64,000 nt of DNA from Nostoc sp. LEGE 06077 (lineage in GTDB: Bacteria > Cyanobacteriota > Cyanobacteriia > Cyanobacteriales > Nostocaceae): assembly GCF_015207705.1 (NCBI RefSeq), contig NZ_JADEWI010000021.1:1-64000 (forward strand). Reading direction: 5' to 3'. Within the stretch, counting starts at the first letter, position 1. Each line of letters begins with the position of its first letter. Position numbers and translations under genes: made by a program. The notes under the pieces are model-generated. The model saw only the letters and a list, made by a program, of their open reading frames with translations, made no database searches and was not told where the DNA came from. Below are positions 56,931 to 64,000 of this stretch, in pieces.

Positions 56931-57146
56931 TTAACCTACAGTTTGCCACCAACCAAAAGCAGGGCCGATAAAACGAATAGTTACCCAAGCAGCAACCATA
57001 CCACCAATACCAATCCAGGCTCCGCGAGTAGTCCAAGTCACAAATAATTCGGATTGACGTTTGGTGATGGGAACCCAAGATAATATGCGCTCATCTTGAC
57101 CGTACTGTTCTCCCAATGTTTCTTTGCGACGTTTTGCTTCACCCAT
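56931..57146 (-). CDS. DUF2839 small membrane protein
   Basis: About 71 residues from ATG 57146 (MGEAKRRKETLGEQYGQDER); the frame extends to a TTG at 57155 but the ATG start matches the family. One or two membrane helices follow (GAWIGIGGMVAAWVTIRFIG). DUF2839 is restricted to cyanobacteria and algae; function unknown. The basic N-terminus is cytoplasmic by the positive-inside rule. Confidence 0.8.
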   Translation of the reverse strand: MGEAKRRKETLGEQYGQDERILSWVPITKRQSELFVTWTTRGAWIGIGGMVAAWVTIRFIGPAFGWWQTVG

Positions 57147-57269
57147 AATTAGCAATTCAAAATTTTAATTAGTGTGTGTTTAATTCAAAATTTGCGAACA
57201 AGCTGATAATACCGTTTGCTTCAGGGGCGATCGCTATCCGTTGACAAAATGTAAATAGTTATTCGTCAT

Positions 57270-58826
57270 TTAAGCTGAATCTTCTTTATCTGGGTTGGCG
57301 AATAAACTGGGGTCAAGATAGTTAATGCGTGCTAGAGGGCTAAGGGCGGCGAGGATTTGTGAGCCATAGCTACGGTTAACCACTCGACTGTCAAGTAAAG
57401 CTACTACACCTTGATTTTCTCTTACAGGGGCGATCGCGCGTTGTAGTTCATTCAAAGCGGCTGGTAATAAGTATACCCGGAACCAATCTTGATGCGATCG
57501 CTTGTAATGAGCTACCCTTCCGGCTACCAAAGGATTTTCTAAAGATGGTAGAGGTAAAGTCGCAATAATTAATAGATGTGGCGCAGGTAAGACATTTTGA
57601 TGTTCTCGCCAATATTCCCAACCACTAATTAAAATACCATTTTCATCTAAACAGGTTTTTTCTACCTGCACCCGTGAACCAAACTCTGAAGCCAAAATTG
57701 CGCCAACTTGCGCCTTGAGTGGGACATCTCCCACTAAAACTACTGTTAACCCTGGCGCAGTCGCACTTAAACACAATAAGGTGCGGACTTTATGAATAAA
57801 AGCGGGTTGAAATTCTGGTGTATTCGGTAAAGGTAACTGATGGGGTACATACAATTGAATCGCTTGGGCTTGACTATCTGAAGAGAACTTGAGACAAGTG
57901 ACATCATCCAAACCCAACCGCTGACGAAATACAGGCGCTTCTGTTTCTGGTTCTAAAGCACTCCCAACTAAGACGACTGGCTGTCGTTCCCAAATCGGCG
58001 ACAGTATCCCAGCCAGTTCAATCGGCGTGTAATGCAAAGAAAATAAGCCTTGGCGACGCTCAATCGTTGTCCAAAAAAGATGAGGTGGTTGATTTAGAGG
58101 CAAATTTTCATGAATGTATTGAAATTGCTGCCAGAAATTTTTCCACACATCAGGAATAACTTCTAGTGATAATTCGGCAAAAAGACGATGAATAATTTCT
58201 GCTTCTGGCTGGGAGATGAGATAACACTCATAAGGATTAGCTGGGTGCTGAAATACTTCTTTTGTCAGTTGTGTTCTAGCAGTACGAATTGCTTCAGCTT
58301 GGTAAGGACAAGCCAGCAGAAGTTCTTCCCAGTCTTGAGGCTGCACATCTTGAATTAGTTGATGACGTACCCAATCTTCTAAATCATCTACACCATCAAT
58401 AATTGTCGGAATACCAGGGGGAAACATATCAGGAGATGTTAACTGCCCTTTTAACCAAGCTTCTGGAGAAGTCAGGAGTAGTCCTTGGAACTCAGAATTA
58501 GGCCAAGCATTACCTGTTCTGATGGGCTTTGGCGCTTGTAACCACTGTTGTAAGCGGGGAATTTCTACTTGCAACAGACGTTGTTGCACTGTTTCTGGAG
58601 CAACAATAATAACAGGGCCATGCCACATCAATGCCGATGCGACAAAGCTAGTGCGATATCGCCCTTGATAGCCACAAGCCGCCCCCACCTGAATTAAGGC
58701 GCTACGTCCTAGACGCAAGGCGCGTGCTACCAACCGAGCCATCGTCAAATGATGAGGCCAAGAAGGGAACCCCGCCTGCGATCGCAGGAAGTTATGCAGT
58801 GACAAATGAACTTCTGCCTCAATCAC
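57270..58826 (-). CDS. DinG/XPD-like helicase-related protein with degenerate ATPase motifs
   Basis: 518 residues. The overall pattern recalls the DinG/XPD type, with a region resembling an N-terminal ATPase lobe and a C-terminal lobe (LTVVLVGDVPLKAQVGAILA; later HLLIIATLPLPSLENPLVAG). However, the Walker A position reads IQVGAACGYQGRYRTS (residues 45-60) without GKT, and the Walker B/DEAH position reads TIIDGVDDLEDW (141-152). It is also shorter than DinG. It may therefore be a non-catalytic or differently acting relative. Divergent from the M48 protease gene. The product of a repair pathway is not shown. Confidence 0.6.
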   Translation of the reverse strand: MIEAEVHLSLHNFLRSQAGFPSWPHHLTMARLVARALRLGRSALIQVGAACGYQGRYRTSFVASALMWHGPVIIVAPETVQQRLLQVEIPRLQQWLQAPKPIRTGNAWPNSEFQGLLLTSPEAWLKGQLTSPDMFPPGIPTIIDGVDDLEDWVRHQLIQDVQPQDWEELLLACPYQAEAIRTARTQLTKEVFQHPANPYECYLISQPEAEIIHRLFAELSLEVIPDVWKNFWQQFQYIHENLPLNQPPHLFWTTIERRQGLFSLHYTPIELAGILSPIWERQPVVLVGSALEPETEAPVFRQRLGLDDVTCLKFSSDSQAQAIQLYVPHQLPLPNTPEFQPAFIHKVRTLLCLSATAPGLTVVLVGDVPLKAQVGAILASEFGSRVQVEKTCLDENGILISGWEYWREHQNVLPAPHLLIIATLPLPSLENPLVAGRVAHYKRSHQDWFRVYLLPAALNELQRAIAPVRENQGVVALLDSRVVNRSYGSQILAALSPLARINYLDPSLFANPDKEDSA

Positions 58827-58879
58827 ACGCTTTTAATCCCATACAAAGTGATTTTTACTTCCATTAGCCCCATTTCTAT

Positions 58880-58960
58880 TATGTTGTCCTTTGTCCTTAG
58901 CCATTAGTTCTTTGTCAATACAGATGACTAATGACCAATGACTCATAACTAATCACCAAT
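58880..58960. repeat. TTTGTCCTTAGCCATTAG / ATGACTAATGACC repeat
   Basis: Imperfect heptamer repeats in the spacer between the DinG-like and M48 genes: TTGTCCTTTGTCCTTAGCC and later GATGACTAATGACCAATGAC. Same vocabulary as the repeats near 12693, 45151 and 45975. Confidence 0.5.
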
Positions 58961-58971
58961 TTTCCTAACTT

Positions 58972-59934
58972 ATGCCAACTTACACAGGAATTTCTAGCGA
59001 AGCCTTCAGGCATCCACTGGATCGCCAAGCTGAACAAGCTTTACGAAATTTACCAGGATTTGATTTAATTGCCCGTAAATTCATGGAATTTGTCTACGAA
59101 CGCCCGCAGTTAGTCTATCTAATGGGTAACACCATCCAAGTCGGGCCGCGACAATATTCCACTGTTTACCAGATATTTCGGGAATGCGTGCGGGATTTGG
59201 ACGTTTACCCAGAACCAGCACTGTTTGTCTCACAAGATCCCCAAGCAAATAGCTATGCTTTAGGGCAAGAAAATCCTTACATTGTCATAAATACAGGCAT
59301 ACTAGACTTGCTCGAAGAAGTCGAAATTAGGGCGGTGTTAGCCCATGAACTGGGGCATATTAAATGTAGTCATACTATTTTAATTCAAATGGCGATGTGG
59401 GCGATGAGTGCTGCTTCTGCCCTAGGTGAATTAACCTTTGGTATTGGTAATTTCGTTACCCAAGCTTTGATCTATGCCTTTTTTGAATGGCGGCGGAAAG
59501 CTGAGTTGACGGCAGATCGTGCCGCATTGTTAGTAATTGATGACGTAAATCCTGTAATGTCTTCGATGATGAAGGTATCTGGCGGCAGTAGCAAATATGC
59601 CCACGAATGTAGTTTACAAGAATTCATCCGTCAGTCAGAAAATTATCAAGCACTGGATGCAGATGGACTGAACCAAATATATAAATTCTTGATCTACAAT
59701 GGCGCTCAGGGTACGATGTTAAGCCATCCCTTTGCTGTAGAAAGAATACATTATTTAAGGGAGTGGGCAGTATCAGAAGAATATCAGCAAATTCGCCGAG
59801 GAAACTATCAGCGATCGCCTGCTGAAGGTGCTGTAAATGTTGCAGCCCAAACTCCTGCAACTGAAGCAGAAAATTTGCGGCAGCAAATTGAAGAATTACA
59901 ACAGGAAATTAATAGAATGAAAAGGTCTCAGTAG
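58972..59934 (+). CDS. M48 family metalloprotease
   Basis: 320 residues. The zinc motif HELGH is at 125-129 (AVLAHELGHIKCSH), and the third ligand is likely Glu178 (RRKAELTADRAALL), giving a gluzincin site. Hydrophobic segments near 138-175 may associate with membrane. The C-terminal 30 residues form a coiled coil (EAENLRQQIEELQQEINRMK). M48 members act in membrane protein quality control; the substrate is unknown. A terminator-like hairpin follows. Confidence 0.9.
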   Translation: MPTYTGISSEAFRHPLDRQAEQALRNLPGFDLIARKFMEFVYERPQLVYLMGNTIQVGPRQYSTVYQIFRECVRDLDVYPEPALFVSQDPQANSYALGQENPYIVINTGILDLLEEVEIRAVLAHELGHIKCSHTILIQMAMWAMSAASALGELTFGIGNFVTQALIYAFFEWRRKAELTADRAALLVIDDVNPVMSSMMKVSGGSSKYAHECSLQEFIRQSENYQALDADGLNQIYKFLIYNGAQGTMLSHPFAVERIHYLREWAVSEEYQQIRRGNYQRSPAEGAVNVAAQTPATEAENLRQQIEELQQEINRMKRSQ

Positions 59935-59940
59935 CTTGTA

Positions 59941-59964
59941 GGGTGGGCATAATTATGCTCACCC
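59941..59964 (+). terminator. Hairpin after the M48 protease gene
   Basis: GGGTGGGCATAA and TTATGCTCACCC pair (one G-T wobble) immediately after the stop codon. It is followed by TTAAATAGGTTATTTTTA. Probable intrinsic terminator. Confidence 0.55.
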
Positions 59965-60323
59965 TTAAATAGGTTATTTTTATTTATCATTAATCCTAAT
60001 ATTTCGTAACATATATAACATTATCTTATTGTTTTTTGGCTGCAAATGATAATTTTTTCAGAACAGGCTTTTTATTGCTGACCTGAATATAAATTTTCTG
60101 TAGCGTGATTTATTTTTTAAGATTCCCTAATCTCCGATAATACTTTTTAGGGGTGCTTGGTAGAGATAAATATTCAGCAAACACTTATCGAACAGAATTC
60201 AGAAGTCAGGAGTCAGAATTCAGTTGGGTATTCTGTACGATTGGCGGATGAATAACTGGGTTTAAGACCCCATCAAACTCTAAAATTAGCAGAGCATGAA
60301 ATTTCGTTTAGGCACTTCTAAAA
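59965..60323. other. AT-rich spacer upstream of the Spy-like gene
   Basis: No gene seen. It contains a short AGTCAGGAGTCAGAATTCAG repeat near 60202-60221, a type common in cyanobacterial spacers, and should contain the promoter of the gene at 60324. Confidence 0.45.
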
Positions 60324-60749
60324 ATGGTAATTAACTTTCCCAAATGGCTGTCTTTGTTAGCTAATATTCTTGTCCTTGTCATGTTGATACCTGGGATTGC
60401 ATTAGCTACGCCTCGACAAATTCATGCTAATTCTAGTGTGATTTTTTCCCAATCTCACAAAGCTGCAATCAACTTAGCATATTCGGAAACAGATTTTACG
60501 CCCCAAGAACGTCAACAACTCCAAGGTTTACGTCAACACCGCAACAAAGAAATTAGTAGCATCTTAAGTTCCTCACAACGGGAAAAACTGAAAGTACAGT
60601 TCCAGGCTGGTAATAATATTTATCAAGCTCTAGAAATTTTAGATTTACATCCAGATCAGCAAAGTATGATCAAAGCTGTGATGCAATTGTATAACTTGAA
60701 AACGAAGGCTATTTTATCTCGGCATTCCCTACAGGTAGGACAAGAATAA
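60324..60749 (+). CDS. Spy/CpxP-like periplasmic protein
   Basis: 141 residues with a signal peptide (membrane-like core LANILVLVMLIPGIALATP, cleavage after ALA near residue 29). The mature protein is helical, with the pattern FTPQERQQLQGLRQHRNKEI, then SQREKLKVQF, like the LTxxQ helices of Spy/CpxP periplasmic chaperones. Function is inferred from this pattern. A strong terminator with GCGATCGC arms follows, so it is transcribed alone. Confidence 0.6.
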   Translation: MVINFPKWLSLLANILVLVMLIPGIALATPRQIHANSSVIFSQSHKAAINLAYSETDFTPQERQQLQGLRQHRNKEISSILSSSQREKLKVQFQAGNNIYQALEILDLHPDQQSMIKAVMQLYNLKTKAILSRHSLQVGQE

Positions 60750-60815
60750 ATGTTGTCATTGACCACTGACGGGGAAAATTTATAGTTTTATCTTTGTGTT
60801 AATAGTTGTGTCAAT

Positions 60816-60858
60816 AAAAAGCGATCGCCTGCATAATAATTAAGAGCGATCGCTTTTT
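60816..60858 (+). terminator. Terminator whose stem is built of two GCGATCGC octamers
   Basis: AAAAAGCGATCGC (60816-60828) and GCGATCGCTTTTT (60846-60858) are a perfect 13-bp inverted repeat with a 17-base loop. Each arm contains the octamer (HIP1) typical of cyanobacterial genomes. It serves the gene ending at 60749. Confidence 0.7.
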
Positions 60859-61020
60859 ACATTCATGATGCCATCAAACTCAGGATTGGAGGAACTTTGC
60901 AGCCATACCCCCATGAAAATAAAAATTGAAGCACAAAGGAGAAAAAGTTTCTGACTTCATACTTCAAAATTTAATATTTATTTATGCCAGACTGTAACCT
61001 GAATAACAGTCTTTTGTGGG

Positions 61021-62037
61021 CTAACGGAACATACTACTTACAGAGGTATCTTCGTGAATCCGCCAGATGGTTTCTCCTAAAAGATTTGCCACAGAAAGCA
61101 CTACTAGTTGTGGAAAGCGTTTGTCTTCTGGTAAGGGGATCGTGTTTGTGACGATGACTTCCTCAAACAAGCCGCTTGATAACCGTTCAATTGCTGGGGG
61201 AGAGAAGACTGCATGAGTAGCACAGGCATATACCTGACGCGCTCCTTCTTCACGCAGCAACCTAGCGCCTTCGGCTATGGTTCCGCCGGTGTCAATCATG
61301 TCGTCTACCAACACGGCTGTTTTGCCTTTGACATCACCAATGACGTTCAAGACTTCCGCTACATTATGAGCTTGACGGCGTTTGTCAATAATGGCAAGTG
61401 GGGCATCATTGAGTTTTTTGGCAAATGCTCTCGCCCGTGCTACACCACCGACATCAGGAGAAACAACTACCAAATCAGGCAGTTGTTTACTAGCCAAATA
61501 ATCGAGTATCACTGGCGAACCGTAAACATGATCAAAGGGTATATCAAAGTAACCCTGAATTTGAGCAGCGTGCAAATCCATTGCCACAACGCGAGCCGCG
61601 CCTGCTTCGGTAATCAGATTGGCAACCAATTTGGCTGTGATTGATTCTCGTCCTGCGGTTTTGCGATCGGCACGAGCATAGCCATAATATGGAAGAACTG
61701 CTGTTACCTGTCTAGCCGAAGCTCGACGACAGGCATCAATCATAATCAGCAATTCCATTAGGTGGTCGTTAACTGGTTGACAAGATGGCTGGATTAAATA
61801 TACATCACAGCCTCGAATAGATTCTTGGATTTGAACATAAAGTTCTCCATCCGCAAATCTTTTGCGAATCATTGGCCCCAAGTCCATCCCTAGATAACGA
61901 GCGACTTCTTGAGACAGTTGTATGTTGGCAGAGCCAGAAAATAGCCGCAGGCGATGGTTTTCAGTTAGTCCTGTTGCAGCTGGCTGCACCTTAAAAGCGG
62001 CAGAACTTAGCACAGCAGATCCTCGAAGTGCATTCAT
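61021..62037 (-). CDS. prs: Ribose-phosphate pyrophosphokinase
   Basis: 338 residues. It makes PRPP from ribose 5-phosphate and ATP, feeding purine, pyrimidine, histidine and tryptophan synthesis. Motifs: an N-terminal RLFSGSANIQLSQEVARYLG, the flexible-loop region YYGYARADRKTAGRESITA, the divalent-cation site VVAMDLHAAQIQGYFDIPFD, and the PRPP-binding loop AVLVDDMIDTGGTIAEGARL. The N-terminal extension of about 25 residues is common in cyanobacteria. Alone on the minus strand. Confidence 0.97.
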   Translation of the reverse strand: MNALRGSAVLSSAAFKVQPAATGLTENHRLRLFSGSANIQLSQEVARYLGMDLGPMIRKRFADGELYVQIQESIRGCDVYLIQPSCQPVNDHLMELLIMIDACRRASARQVTAVLPYYGYARADRKTAGRESITAKLVANLITEAGAARVVAMDLHAAQIQGYFDIPFDHVYGSPVILDYLASKQLPDLVVVSPDVGGVARARAFAKKLNDAPLAIIDKRRQAHNVAEVLNVIGDVKGKTAVLVDDMIDTGGTIAEGARLLREEGARQVYACATHAVFSPPAIERLSSGLFEEVIVTNTIPLPEDKRFPQLVVLSVANLLGETIWRIHEDTSVSSMFR

Positions 62038-62889
62038 GGCGAGATTATCATTTAGATATTTACCAGATTTAACCGGAATAGGCTAAATAAACATCTGTGA
62101 GCTTTATTTAAGCTTTCATAAAAACTTTAAACATTTCTCAATAGAGCTACCATCAGTCGATTTTTCAGTCTTTAGTGGTAAACAAACCATCGAATTCGTA
62201 ACTGACCTATAGTGTGTAAATTAGTCCTGTAGTGGAGTTGTTCTCAACAACTCCCATTTCCTCTAGATTAGTCTGGTAGAGTAATAATCCTACCAAGTAT
62301 ATTGATTACTGATCCCAACTCTTTTCAGCTTAAATGAAGTAGAACTGGAACTCAGACAGTAGAAATACCCAAAATTAAATTCTTCTGGGGTAGAAGAATA
62401 TTTTATGATACCAGCTACAAAATTATAAACTGACAAACTAAATTTTTGGATTATAAATTGGACAAAAATTTTCAAATCTGCAAAATTAGCCTTGAAACTA
62501 AAAAGTCAGGATTTTGCTTTAGGGGAGTTAACCAGGGGGCGCAGAAATATATTTTCATGATTTCTCTTTTGCTATCTCCGCAAGCTTTCTTGTGGTTTTG
62601 GTCATTAGTTTGAAATTTGAATACATTATTCCTTTTCTTAGGGTAGAATATCGCCGCAGGTCATTGTCGTGTAACTTACGCATGAAAATGAGAAATTAAA
62701 GGTGGGAGTAATGGGTTCACAAGTTGATGAGTATGAGGGTAAAGAAATTTAGGGGCGTAAGGTACAAAATCCTCAAACCCTGACACCCAATTTCAAAGCA
62801 GAATTTTTGAGTCAATTCTATGATTATGTCCTCCAGACTCAGCTTTGTGAGGGCTGTCTTGTTAGTTATGATTAAATTTGAATTTATTT
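62038..62889. other. Divergent intergenic region prs / protein kinase
   Basis: About 850 bases with no convincing gene. It must contain the prs and kinase promoters. A 54-codon frame at 62711-62875, preceded by a GGTGGGAG string and interrupted by TAG at 62750-62752, is recorded as a possible relic only. Confidence 0.45.
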
Positions 62890-64000
62890 ATGCAACCCCC
62901 AATTACAATTGGTACTGTCTTACAAAACCGTTATCGGATAATTCAAATCCTGGGACAAGGCGGATTTGGTAGAACTTATTTAGCCGAAGATCAGCGTCGC
63001 TTTAACGAACTTTGTGCAATTAAAGAATTAATTCCGATCGCAGCAGGGGCTGGTGCTTGGGAAAAAGCCCAAGAACTTTTTCAGCGGGAAGCAACGATTT
63101 TATATCAGATTGAACATCCGCAAGTCCCAAAATTCCGCGAAAGATTTGAGCAAGACCATCGCTTATTTTTAGTGGAAGATTATGTTGCAGGTAAGACTTA
63201 TCGAGATTTACTAGTTGAGAAACAATCTGTAGGTCAAACTTTTAGCGAAGCAGATGTATTACAGTTGTTGCGATCGCTCTTACCTGTATTAGAACACATT
63301 CATAGTCGCGGCATTATCCACCGTGATATTTCGCCGGAAAATATTATTTTACGAGATAGCGATCGCCTGCCAGTGTTAATAGATTTTGGTGTGGTGAAAG
63401 AACTCGCAACGCGCTTGCAAACACCAGATACTAATGTCAATGTTACTAGTGTGGGTAAATTGGGTTACTCTCCCAATGAGCAAATGCAAACCGGACGCGC
63501 CTACCCCAGCAGTGATTTGTATGCTTTAGCGGTGACAGCAATAGTGTTATTAACTGCTAAAGAACCGTCTGAGTTGTTTGATGAAACGCAGCTTACCTGG
63601 ACTTGGCAAAAATTTGTCAGGGTAAGTCCGCAATTGGCGCAGGTAATTAATCGGATGTTACACCCTTTGCCAAGCGATCGCTATCAAAGTGCGGCTGAGG
63701 TGATCCAAGCATTACAATTTGTCGAGCAACCCGGCGTAGCAGCAGCGCCAGAGGTATCAAATTTTCAAACAATTGCGGTTGGTCGTCGTCCCGATGCCAT
63801 TCCTCCACAGCCATCTAACCGACCTGACCCCGTAATTCCCCCTGGTCGTTCTTCTAATTCTGTGTTAGATAATCCTTTAGCGCTGGGTGCAATTGGTAGT
63901 GCGGTAGTTATTCTGGCTGGTTTTGGTTCTTGGGCGCTGGTGAGTTCGATTCGCAGCCAATCTAATGGACAACCAGAGACAACACCACTTGCACCTCAGA
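62890..64000 (+). CDS. Serine/threonine protein kinase, cut by the window end
   Basis: The frame is open from ATG 62890 to the right edge (370 codons visible). The eukaryotic-type kinase domain is complete: glycine loop LGQGGFGRTYLAED (21-34), Lys45 (CAIKELIP), catalytic loop IIHRDISPENIIL (Asp146, Asn151), and DFG at about 165-167 (LIDFGVVKEL). A Pro-rich linker leads to a membrane helix near residues 342-362 (AIGSAVVILAGFGSWALVSS). The C-terminal extracytoplasmic part is beyond the window. Such kinases are numerous in filamentous cyanobacteria and often signal envelope or nutrient states; the substrate is not known. Confidence 0.93.
   Translation, partial: MQPPITIGTVLQNRYRIIQILGQGGFGRTYLAEDQRRFNELCAIKELIPIAAGAGAWEKAQELFQREATILYQIEHPQVPKFRERFEQDHRLFLVEDYVAGKTYRDLLVEKQSVGQTFSEADVLQLLRSLLPVLEHIHSRGIIHRDISPENIILRDSDRLPVLIDFGVVKELATRLQTPDTNVNVTSVGKLGYSPNEQMQTGRAYPSSDLYALAVTAIVLLTAKEPSELFDETQLTWTWQKFVRVSPQLAQVINRMLHPLPSDRYQSAAEVIQALQFVEQPGVAAAPEVSNFQTIAVGRRPDAIPPQPSNRPDPVIPPGRSSNSVLDNPLALGAIGSAVVILAGFGSWALVSSIRSQSNGQPETTPLAPQ

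Noticed and set aside
56210-57146. Possible toxin-antitoxin or immunity pair (208-residue protein and small membrane protein)
   Set aside because: The small protein is the conserved DUF2839 family, and no toxin motif is seen; the pairing has no support.

Overview
The window looks like chromosomal DNA of a filamentous, probably heterocyst-forming cyanobacterium (order Nostocales). Seen: many copies of the octamer GCGATCGC, RNA polymerase beta-prime split into rpoC1 and rpoC2, a phycobiliprotein lyase, a probable CRR7 protein, DUF2854 and DUF2839 proteins, and the interspersed short repeats usual in Nostoc/Anabaena intergenic DNA. The assignment to Nostocales is inference; no marker RNA gene is present.

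Layout. 1-7.9 kb: the C-terminal end of a transposase, then a 5'-truncated TPR-CHAT gene, an intact TPR-CHAT paralogue with a signal anchor, and a one-pass membrane protein, all on the + strand. 7.9-20.1 kb (- strand): a GIY-YIG-like gene, rpoC2, rpoC1, rpoB, a TatD nuclease gene and rpsT. 20.6-29.7 kb: hisD, a universal stress protein, a Uma2 nuclease-like gene, a secreted-protein gene broken by one in-frame stop, an SRPBCC-like gene, hslO, a large one-pass coiled protein, a secreted protein with a duplicated Cys motif, and a DUF2267 gene with a relic of a second copy beside it. 29.8-38.1 kb: a histidine kinase divergent from a four-gene chaperone-usher pilus cluster (two subunits, chaperone, very large usher). 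38.2-44.6 kb: ppk, a receiver-only response regulator, small conserved cyanobacterial genes and a receiver-GGDEF protein. 44.7-49.0 kb (- strand): rplS, trnW(CCA), secE, nusG, rplK, rplA, rplJ, rplL. 49.1-64 kb: a glycosyltransferase, an RND efflux pump with its adaptor, a CpcS/CpeS-type lyase, DUF2839, a DinG-like protein with decayed Walker motifs, an M48 protease, a Spy/CpxP-like periplasmic protein, prs, and a serine/threonine kinase cut by the window end.

The housekeeping blocks (RNA polymerase; secE-nusG-ribosomal proteins) are conventional and serve transcription and translation. The accessory parts of most interest are the tandem CHAT-protease-like genes at the left edge, next to a transposase remnant, and the chaperone-usher cluster, whose usher has an unusual low-complexity N-terminal region, no visible signal peptide, and two C-terminal carboxypeptidase-regulatory-like domains. 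Several intergenic hairpins, a perfect 20-bp palindrome in front of the histidine kinase and two decayed genes are also recorded.
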